Part shown: piece after piece, positions 1-6,442 of the stretch
How the letters are laid out: each line of letters opens with the position of its first letter
Numbering within the stretch: the stretch's first letter is position 1
Assembly (NCBI GenBank): GCA_963783835.1
Contig: CAWAOX010000010.1
Span: 1 to 25,052 of the forward strand
Length of the DNA: 25,052 nt
Direction of reading: 5' to 3'
Origin: CAIQPS01 sp963783835
GTDB lineage: Bacteria; Actinomycetota; Thermoleophilia; RBG-16-64-13
Notes under the pieces: generated by a model
The model's database searches: none
What the model was told of the DNA's origin: nothing
The model's input: only the letters and a program-made list of their open reading frames with translations
Translations under genes and position numbers: made by a program

Positions 1-1315
1 TGCTCGCTTCCATGAGGAACAGCACTTCCGCGTCCGGCCCCCGAGAGGAGAGAGCCGCGTCGACGGCCTCCTGCACGCTGCTGAAGGGCCTCATGAACAC
101 CGATCGGACCTGCTCCTCGGGCAGCGACGTCACCGCCCAGATATCGGCCCGCTGCAGGATCCCGGCGATGCGGGTCGCCTGCTGCACCCCCAGGCGGTAC
201 TGCTCCTGGTCGGCGCGCTCCAAGGCCTGAGCGGGGGATTCGGCGGCCGCCAACATGTCGTAGAGGGTCTGGTTCTCTCCCAACCCGAAGGGGCACTCCG
301 AGACGACCAGGAGGACTCCCCCATCCTTGACGGCCAGCGCGCCACTCTGGATAGCCTTGTTGGTCTGATAGAAGTTGCAGTCCATCGGGTGAGGGGCGAC
401 CGCGACGACGACTTCGTAGCGCCGCTCTATGTCGAGAACGAACTGCCGCTCGGCGACTTCGACCGCCCGGCGGAAGGTCTCCTCCAGAGAGCCGGCCGCC
501 GCGAAGCCTACCCGGTGGTCTTTGTCCAGCACCAGTTGGATGGAGAACACCTGCTTGCCGTCTATCCCGACGGCCAGAGCCTCCTCGAGGTCCTCGTGCA
601 CGGGGTTGCCCTCAAGGACGAGACTCTCCGACCCCGGCTTCATGGAAAGCGCGTGGTTGGCCCAGACGGTCTCGTAGCCGGCAAGCCCAGGGAACAGGGA
701 CTTGCGCCCCCCGGTATAGCCGGCGAAGTAGTGTGGCTCCACCGAGTTGATCACGATGAGGCTTTGCGCCTCCGCCAGCAGCCGATTCACCTTGATCTCG
801 GTACCCCGCGAGGTCCGGCCCAGATGGACCAGTCGCCCGGCGTCCTTGGCGTCGTGCGACGACACCCGCCCGGCGTGGGCTTTGAGGAACTCCTTCCCAA
901 AGATGTGCTCCAACTCCTGGGGGAGCGCGACGCGGTGAGTGCCGGTGGCGACGACGAAGGAAAGCCCGCGACCGACCGCCTCGAGCCGCTCGCCCGTCGC
1001 GAGCCATCCCTCCAGGTCTTCGCGGATCACGCGCACCACTTCGGCCGAGGGCGTCGGCCGGGTGGCGTCGTTGACCACGACCAGCAAAGGCGAGGGGGCC
1101 CGGCGGAGAAAGCTCTTGAAGCCGGCCCCAGACGCTTCCAGCGCCCGTCTCAGCACTCCCTCCGGATCCTCAGCTCTATCGACCTCGGCGCCGAGCACGC
1201 CCGCCACGCGGCGCTCGTCGACCTCTACGGGGACCGTGCCGGTACCCCAAGGGACCTCAACCTGCATGCGCTGCTCCGTCCAGTCTCGTCCGTGTTTGCG
1301 AGGCTCGCTTGCCAT
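1..1315 (-). CDS. larA: LarA-family nickel-pincer racemase/epimerase (partial at left edge)
   Basis: This reads as a nickel-dependent 2-hydroxyacid racemase of the LarA (DUF2088) family. The frame is open from 1315 to the window edge (438 codons). LarA proteins are about 420-430 residues, so the stop is probably just outside. Counted from the ATG at 1315, the family's catalytic residues are all visible: His127 in TGTHR, His195 in EPHYFAGY, Lys205 in TGGRKS (the lysine that holds the nickel-pincer cofactor) and His221 in WANHAL. Their spacing fits His108, His174, Lys184 and His200 of Lactiplantibacillus LarA. An ATG 16 codons in (1267) has a better GGAG ribosome site and begins MQVEVPWG, more like known N-termini, so it may be the true start. 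No larB, larC or larE lies in the window. Many LarA homologues act on 2-hydroxyacids other than lactate, so the substrate is open. Confidence 0.88.
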   Translation of the reverse strand, partial: MASEPRKHGRDWTEQRMQVEVPWGTGTVPVEVDERRVAGVLGAEVDRAEDPEGVLRRALEASGAGFKSFLRRAPSPLLVVVNDATRPTPSAEVVRVIREDLEGWLATGERLEAVGRGLSFVVATGTHRVALPQELEHIFGKEFLKAHAGRVSSHDAKDAGRLVHLGRTSRGTEIKVNRLLAEAQSLIVINSVEPHYFAGYTGGRKSLFPGLAGYETVWANHALSMKPGSESLVLEGNPVHEDLEEALAVGIDGKQVFSIQLVLDKDHRVGFAAAGSLEETFRRAVEVAERQFVLDIERRYEVVVAVAPHPMDCNFYQTNKAIQSGALAVKDGGVLLVVSECPFGLGENQTLYDMLAAAESPAQALERADQEQYRLGVQQATRIAGILQRADIWAVTSLPEEQVRSVFMRPFSSVQEAVDAALSSRGPDAEVLFLMEAS

Positions 1316-1436
1316 GCCACCGCCCTGAGGATACCCCAGGATAGTGGTGGTTGGGAGTGAGAAAAGCCTTTTCGGGTAGAATCGGGAAGACGGCATCGCG
1401 ATGCGTCGCCACCCCGATCGAGGACTGGGATCAGCT

Positions 1437-2153
1437 ATGGAATACCGCAGCTACAGCATCTCCCCTGAAGTGTTCGCCCGCTTCCCCGGCTATGTCCGCG
1501 GCGTCGTGGTCGCCTACGAAGTCACCAACGGGGCCTCCCCTCCCGAGTTGGTCCAGCTGCTGCGCCAGGCGGAAGGATCGGTGCGCGGCCGGGCGGTACT
1601 CGAGCAGATCGCCGAGGAGCCGCGCATCAAGGCGTGGCGGGAGGCCTACCGAGCGTTCGGCGCCAAACCCGCGGAGTTCCGCTCTTCGGTCGAGGCCATG
1701 GCGCGCCGCGCTCTCCGCGGCGACGAGTTGCCGGCTATCAACGCCCTCGTCGACATCGGTAACATCATCTCGCTGCGCCATCTGATCCCCGCCGGCGGAC
1801 ACGCCATCGACGTGCTCAAAGGCGACATCGAACTGCGGTTCGCCACCGGTGAGGAGGAGTTCGTGCCCTTCGGCACCAACGATCTGGAACATCCGCTGCC
1901 CGGCGAGGTCATCTTCGTGGAAGGGAGCGTCGTCCTGACCCGGCGGTGGACCTGGCGGCAGGCCAATCACACGCTGACGCTTCCCGAGACGCAGGCTATC
2001 GAGTTCAACGTCGACGGTCTACCGCCGGTGACCAAAGACGAGATCAGAGAAGCCTGTGAAGAAGTGGCCGAGTTGATCGACCGCTTCTGCGGCGGGACCA
2101 GCCGTATCGACTACCTGACGGCCGACACCCCCCGCATCTCGCTGGCGCCGTAG
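1437..2153 (+). CDS. B3/B4 tRNA-binding-domain protein
   Basis: A 238-residue stand-alone protein resembling the B3/B4 domain of the phenylalanyl-tRNA synthetase beta subunit (COG3382 type). Typical features are the segment around VNALVDIGN-like residues (here INALVDIGNIISLRHLIPAG) followed by GTNDLEHPLPGEVIF and a late WRQANHTLTL stretch. In the full synthetase this domain takes part in editing. Stand-alone copies are of uncertain role and may bind tRNA or a ligand. The ATG at 1437 is chosen over upstream in-frame codons because GGGA lies just before it and the protein then begins MEYRSYSISPEVF. It is divergent from the larA-like gene, with about 120 bases between them, and converges on the acyl-CoA ligase operon. 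No membrane segment or signal peptide is seen. Confidence 0.8.
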   Translation: MEYRSYSISPEVFARFPGYVRGVVVAYEVTNGASPPELVQLLRQAEGSVRGRAVLEQIAEEPRIKAWREAYRAFGAKPAEFRSSVEAMARRALRGDELPAINALVDIGNIISLRHLIPAGGHAIDVLKGDIELRFATGEEEFVPFGTNDLEHPLPGEVIFVEGSVVLTRRWTWRQANHTLTLPETQAIEFNVDGLPPVTKDEIREACEEVAELIDRFCGGTSRIDYLTADTPRISLAP

Positions 2154-2171
2154 CGCAGGCGGGGACGGCGA

Positions 2172-2200
2172 GCGCCACGCCGGCCGAAGGCCGCTGGCGC
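2172..2200. terminator. Stem-loop between convergent genes
   Basis: An inverted repeat with outer arms GCGCCA (2172-2177) and TGGCGC (2195-2200) and inner arms CGGCC/GGCCG around a GAA loop. It sits in the 63-base gap where the B3/B4 gene and sucD converge. There is no T-tract, so intrinsic termination is only inferred from position and stem strength. Confidence 0.4.
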
Positions 2201-2216
2201 CGCGCAGGCCATCCGG

Positions 2217-3110
2217 TCAGCGCCGAGCGCCCATGTTCCTCTTCGCGACCAGCGTGGCGACAGCTTCGGCCGTTTCGTCGGTGCTGTTGCATACCATCAC
2301 GCCCGCCTGCTCGAGCGCCGCGATCTTTCCGGCCGCGGTTCCTCGACCGGCCGACACGATCGCCCCGGCGTGCCCCATCCGCCGGTCGGGCGGCGCGGTC
2401 TTGCCCGCGACGAACGCTATGACGGGCTTCGTGACGCGGGCGGCTATGAAGGCGGCCGCCTCCTCTTCGTCAGACCCCCCGATCTCACCGATCATGGCGA
2501 TCGCCTCGGTCTGTGGGTCGTCTTCGAAGAGGGCCAGGATGTCCATGAACGTCGAGCCGATGATGGGGTCGCCGCCGATCCCCACGCACGTGGATTGCCC
2601 GACTCCCAGATTGGTCAGAGCGCCCGCGATCTCGTAGGTGAGGGTCCCGCTGCGGGATACGATGCCCACCGGGCCGGACATGAAGATGTTCCCCGGGAGG
2701 ATGCCCATCTTGCAGTAGTCCGGGGTCATGATCCCAGGACAATTGGGACCGACCAGCCGGCACCCCTTCGCCCGTACATGGGCGCAGATCTTGACCATGT
2801 CGAGGCTGGGGATCCATTCGGTGATGCACACGATGAGCGGCACGAGATTGTCGGCCGCCTCCACGATGGCGTCCCCGGCGAACCGGGCGGGCACGAAACT
2901 GAGGGCGGCGTTGGCCCCTGTGGCCGCCACGGCCTCTTTGACCGATTCGAAGACCGGCACCCCTTCGACCTGCTGGCCCCCATGCCCGGGCGCCGTTCCG
3001 GCGACCACTCTGGTGCCGTAGCCCAGCATCTGCAGAGTGTGGAAACGGCCCTCGTCGCCGGTGATGTTCTGCACCACGACCCTCGTGCCGGCGTCGACCA
3101 GGATGCTCAC
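2217..3110 (-). CDS. sucD: Succinyl-CoA ligase (ADP-forming) alpha subunit
   Basis: The 297-residue alpha subunit of an acyl-CoA synthetase (NDP-forming). It carries the N-terminal CoA-binding Rossmann domain (VQNITGDEGRFHT at 13-25, GTAPGHGG at 38-45) and the ligase domain, with the phosphorylated histidine in RRMGHAGAI (His247). Length matches SucD (about 290-300). The start is GTG, and its GTGA overlap with the sucC stop (4 nt, 3107-3110) implies translational coupling. It is the last gene of the athL-athS-thiolase-sucC-sucD run. In a TCA cycle this enzyme interconverts succinyl-CoA and succinate with ATP. Here, beside a thiolase and a transhydroxylase, it may instead recover ATP from, or activate, another short acid; sequence alone cannot tell. 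Confidence 0.93.
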   Translation of the reverse strand: MSILVDAGTRVVVQNITGDEGRFHTLQMLGYGTRVVAGTAPGHGGQQVEGVPVFESVKEAVAATGANAALSFVPARFAGDAIVEAADNLVPLIVCITEWIPSLDMVKICAHVRAKGCRLVGPNCPGIMTPDYCKMGILPGNIFMSGPVGIVSRSGTLTYEIAGALTNLGVGQSTCVGIGGDPIIGSTFMDILALFEDDPQTEAIAMIGEIGGSDEEEAAAFIAARVTKPVIAFVAGKTAPPDRRMGHAGAIVSAGRGTAAGKIAALEQAGVMVCNSTDETAEAVATLVAKRNMGARR

Positions 3111-4318
3111 TCCCCAGCCTCCTCTCCGGCGCCCACCGTGGAGGCAGGGACGGCGGCAGACCCTGCTGCCGCAGACCCCGCGGCGGCAGCAGCAGCTAGA
3201 GCAACGGCTTTCTGCGCGGCCTCGGTCATCGTGCCAGCGAGCACGACCTCAGTCCCCTCGAGTATCTTGTGCCCCTCGGCGGCGTTGGTTCCCACCATGC
3301 GGGCCACGAACGGGACCCGTACTTCTCCCGCTGCGATGGCGTCGACGACCGCCTGGGCCACTGTGTCGCAGCGGGTGATCCCCCCGAAGATGTTCACGAG
3401 CACCGCCCGCACGTAGGGATCGTGGAGAAGGATCCGTAACGCAGCGCGAACCTGGTCTACGTGGGCTCCTCCGCCTATGTCGAGGAAGTTCGCGGGCTCG
3501 CCTCCGTACAGCTTGATCACATCCATGGTGGCCATCGCCAGACCGGCTCCGTTCACCAGACAGCCAACGTTGCCCTCCAGCTCGATGTAGCTCACCCCCA
3601 CGCTCCGCGCCTCGGCCTCCGCCGGCTCTTCCGCCTCGGGATCGTGGAGAGCCGCCAGCGACGGCTGGCGGGACAGAGCGTTGTCGTCGACCACCATCTT
3701 GGAGTCCAGGGCCGCGAACTCGCCGTCTTCGGTCAGCGCGAGCGGATTGACTTCGAGCAGCGAGCAATCGCACTCAAAGAAAGCTTCGTAGAGCGCCCGC
3801 GCGATGGCGCGGAAGGCCTTGGCCTGTTCGCCGGTCAGACCGGCGGCGCGCGCGAGGTCTCGAGTCTGGTAGTCGGCCAGTCCGAGGAGGGGATCGGCCG
3901 AGACCCGGGCGATAGCATCGGGCGAAGTGCGGGCCACCTCCTCGATATCCACCCCGCCCATGGCGCTGACCATAAGCGTCACCCTCTTCGCGGAGCGGTC
4001 GAGAACGGCGCCCAGGTAGTACTCGCGAGAGACGGGGACGATCTGAGCGACGAGGACCTTGCGGACAGGACGGCCCTTCAGAGGGGACCCCAGCATCGCG
4101 GCCGCCAGTTCGCGGGCCTCTTCGGGGTTACCGGCCCGCTTGATACCGCCGGCCTTGCCCCGCCCCCCGACCAGGGCCTGAGCCTTCACGACCACTTTGC
4201 CGCCCAACTCACGGGCGATAGCCTCGGCTTCGTCCGGAGTCGCCGCGACGCCGGCCGGCGGGAACGGGATCCCATAGCCTCTCAGGATCTGGCGCGCCTG
4301 ATACTCGTGCGTCTTCAT
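3107..4318 (-). CDS. sucC: Succinyl-CoA ligase (ADP-forming) beta subunit
   Basis: The ATP-grasp beta subunit, 403 residues. It begins MKTHEYQARQILRGYGIPFP, the usual SucC opening, which fixes the ATG at 4318 (GAAAGG precedes it) rather than codons further upstream. The nucleotide-binding loop KAQALVGGRGKAGG and the C-terminal GGAHVDQV and NIFGGITRCD segments, which face the alpha subunit and phosphohistidine, are present. The final 30 or so residues are an unusual low-complexity Ala/Gly/Ser tail ending in GAGEEAGE, which makes it slightly longer than typical SucC (about 388). The gap from the thiolase stop is 25 nt, and the gene overlaps sucD by 4 nt, so the three are very likely one transcript. 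Confidence 0.94.
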   Translation of the reverse strand: MKTHEYQARQILRGYGIPFPPAGVAATPDEAEAIARELGGKVVVKAQALVGGRGKAGGIKRAGNPEEARELAAAMLGSPLKGRPVRKVLVAQIVPVSREYYLGAVLDRSAKRVTLMVSAMGGVDIEEVARTSPDAIARVSADPLLGLADYQTRDLARAAGLTGEQAKAFRAIARALYEAFFECDCSLLEVNPLALTEDGEFAALDSKMVVDDNALSRQPSLAALHDPEAEEPAEAEARSVGVSYIELEGNVGCLVNGAGLAMATMDVIKLYGGEPANFLDIGGGAHVDQVRAALRILLHDPYVRAVLVNIFGGITRCDTVAQAVVDAIAAGEVRVPFVARMVGTNAAEGHKILEGTEVVLAGTMTEAAQKAVALAAAAAAGSAAAGSAAVPASTVGAGEEAGE

Positions 4319-4343
4319 CCCCGGCCTTTCCCGGCCGCCGGCA

Positions 4344-5555
4344 TCATTTCCCGGCGGACTTCTGGACAGCCGCTTCGACCACGGTCGCGATACCCTGCCC
4401 TCCAGCGATGCACAACGTGGCAAGCCCGTAGCGGGTGTGCCGCCGCCGCATCTCATGGAGCAGTGTAGTAAGGATACGCGCTCCCGAGCATCCCAGAGGA
4501 TGCCCCAGAGCTATCGCTCCTCCGTTCACATTGACCCGGGTCTCGTCCAGGCCCAACTCCTCGATCACCGCCAGGCTCTGGGCGGCGAAGGCCTCGTTCA
4601 GTTCGACCAGGCCGATATCGTCCAGACTCAGCCCCGCCGCAGCCAGCGCTTTGCGGCTGGCCGGCGCCGGTCCGATCCCCATGATCTCCGGCGGTACCCC
4701 CGCTACGGCCTGACTACGGATGGTGGCGAGTGGCGCGGCCCCGCGCCGCGCCGCCTCGGCTGCCGACATCAGCACCAAACAGGCGGCGCCGTCGTTGCGC
4801 CCCGACGAATTCCCGGCGGTGACCGTGCCGCCCTCCTTGAAGATGGCCGGAAGCCTCGCGAGCTGCTCCAGGGTGGTCTGCCGCGGGTGTTCGTCCCTGG
4901 AGAAGACCACGGCCAAGCCCTTCTTTTGCGGCACCTCGACCGAGACTATCTCTTCGTCGAACCTTCCGGCCGCGATGGCCTCAAGCGCCTTCTCCTGGCT
5001 GGCAAGGGCAAAGCGGTCCTGCTCCTCCCGGCTGATTCCGTACTTCTGCGCCACGTTCTCAGCGGTCAGCCCCATGGTGAGGTTGCCGTAGATCTCGAAA
5101 GGCTGGGAGCGCGGTTGGCTCTCCGTGTTGGAGTCGACCAGCACCGCGTTGCCGGCGCCGTACCCGAAGCGTGCCCCTCTTAGATAGTAAGGAGCATTGC
5201 TCATGCTCTCGGTGCCGCCGGCCACGACAATGTCGGCCAGGCCGCACGTGATGGCCTGCGCAGCGTTGTTCACCGCCTGCAGACCAGAGCCGCACTGACG
5301 CATGACAGTGTAGGCCGGGACCTCGACGGGCAGACCGGCCCTGAGTGCGGCGACGCGGGCCAGGTTGGCCGCGTCGGCGCTCTGCTTGGCCTGCCCGATG
5401 ATGACCTCGTCGATCGCCTCCGGCTCTACCCCGGCCCGCTCTATGGCCGCCTCGATGACGACCCTGGCAAGATCCTCCGGCTGCACGTCCTTGAGGCCGC
5501 CGCCGATCCTGCCTCCCGCGGTCCGGACCGCGCTGACGATGACGACTTCGTTCAC
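4344..5555 (-). CDS. Acetyl-CoA C-acetyltransferase (thiolase II type)
   Basis: A 403-residue thiolase joining or splitting acyl-CoA and acetyl-CoA. The N-terminal nucleophile is Cys88 in MRQCGSGLQAV, and the catalytic pair is His352 in GGAIALGHPLGCSG and Cys382 in LCIAGGQG. The NEAFA loop (Asn320) is also intact, so the enzyme should be active. Length and motifs match AtoB/ThlA/PhaA acetyl-CoA acetyltransferases; related 3-oxoadipyl-CoA thiolases look similar, so substrate chain length is not certain. It follows athS by 47 nt and precedes sucC by 25 nt. In anaerobic trihydroxybenzene breakdown, the ring-opened C6 acid is cut thiolytically to acetyl-CoA units. This gene could do that step (inference). 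Confidence 0.93.
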   Translation of the reverse strand: MNEVVIVSAVRTAGGRIGGGLKDVQPEDLARVVIEAAIERAGVEPEAIDEVIIGQAKQSADAANLARVAALRAGLPVEVPAYTVMRQCGSGLQAVNNAAQAITCGLADIVVAGGTESMSNAPYYLRGARFGYGAGNAVLVDSNTESQPRSQPFEIYGNLTMGLTAENVAQKYGISREEQDRFALASQEKALEAIAAGRFDEEIVSVEVPQKKGLAVVFSRDEHPRQTTLEQLARLPAIFKEGGTVTAGNSSGRNDGAACLVLMSAAEAARRGAAPLATIRSQAVAGVPPEIMGIGPAPASRKALAAAGLSLDDIGLVELNEAFAAQSLAVIEELGLDETRVNVNGGAIALGHPLGCSGARILTTLLHEMRRRHTRYGLATLCIAGGQGIATVVEAAVQKSAGK

Positions 5556-5602
5556 ATCATCTCCACGCTCGCGCGCGTTGCGGTTTTACGCCCCGTGTTC
5601 GC

Positions 5603-6439
5603 TCACACCCGTTCCAGGACGATCTCACCCAGATTGACGTCGTTGTGCGTCGTGATGTCGAAGACCTTCGGCGCGTAGCCGCCGAGTCTCACCGTGATCT
5701 TGTACGCGGTGTTCTTCTCCAGGTCCTCGAACTCAAAGTCGCCGTAGCTGTCGGACTTCGTCTCCCGCCTGATGCCGTCGCCTTCGAGAGTGACCGACAC
5801 GCCCTCAGCGCACTCGGCCCGCTCGTCGGCCCGCACCACTTCGCCGGCGACGAACCGTTTGGGAATGCCCACATGCATGACCGTCGGCTTGGTGCCGTAT
5901 TCCGGGTGGTAGGCCTCGATCTTCTTCTCGGCCACCAGCTTGGCGATCTCGCTGCTGGGATCGTCCAGGTCGCCGAAGGCCAGGGCCCCAGTCGGGCACG
6001 CTTCCACACACCGCGGTTCCTTGACGCCTTCGTCCAGCCTATGAGCGCACATGGTGCACTTCTGCGGGATGTCCAGTTCCTTGTTCCAAAAGACCACGCG
6101 GTACGGGCAGGAGTTGACGATGGCCTTCTGACCCTTCGCCTTCTCGGGGTCGATGATGACGAACCCGTCGTCGCGCCGGTACACCGCATTATCGGCCGCC
6201 ACTGCTATGCAGGGCGCATCCTCGCAGTGCAGGCAGGGGGTGGGGATGTAGTCGAGCTTGGGCTTGGGATAGCTGCCGCGCTCCACCTCTTTGACCTGCA
6301 TCCAGAACTGGCCGTCGAGCGGCTGGGCCGCCGAATAGGAGCTGTAGTCGTTGTCGTAGTACTCGTCGCGGCAAGCCAGGAAACAGTTATGGCAGCCGCT
6401 GCACTTGGTGACGTCTATGAGGAGACCAAGGCGCGCCAT
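5603..6439 (-). CDS. athS: Pyrogallol hydroxytransferase small (Fe-S) subunit-like
   Basis: A 278-residue electron-transfer subunit of a molybdopterin enzyme. Cluster cysteines are Cys13, 16, 19, 23, then Cys69, 72, 77, then a lone Cys111, then Cys128, 131, 144 and 148. That is 12 in all, enough for three [4Fe-4S] clusters, as known for the Pelobacter acidigallici transhydroxylase beta subunit. The fourth Cys of motif 2 (Ala81 here) and three Cys of motif 3 are lost relative to four-cluster relatives such as DmsB. Residues about 195-278 form a Cna-B/carboxypeptidase-regulatory-like beta domain (GEVVRADERAECAEG to DVNLGEIVLE), another feature of AthS. It has no signal peptide, so it is cytoplasmic. 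The start lies 3 nt after the athL stop. Confidence 0.9.
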   Translation of the reverse strand: MARLGLLIDVTKCSGCHNCFLACRDEYYDNDYSSYSAAQPLDGQFWMQVKEVERGSYPKPKLDYIPTPCLHCEDAPCIAVAADNAVYRRDDGFVIIDPEKAKGQKAIVNSCPYRVVFWNKELDIPQKCTMCAHRLDEGVKEPRCVEACPTGALAFGDLDDPSSEIAKLVAEKKIEAYHPEYGTKPTVMHVGIPKRFVAGEVVRADERAECAEGVSVTLEGDGIRRETKSDSYGDFEFEDLEKNTAYKITVRLGGYAPKVFDITTHNDVNLGEIVLERV

Positions 6440-6442
6440 GTC

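Noticed and set aside
389..1360. A 323-codon plus-strand open frame over the larA-like gene
   Set aside because: It is a shadow of the LarA reading frame, which carries all catalytic residues and continues past the window edge.
1351..1382. A promoter for the B3/B4 gene with -10 TAGAAT at 1377-1382
   Set aside because: The nearest good -35 (TTGGGA) is 20 bases away, too far for a confident call.
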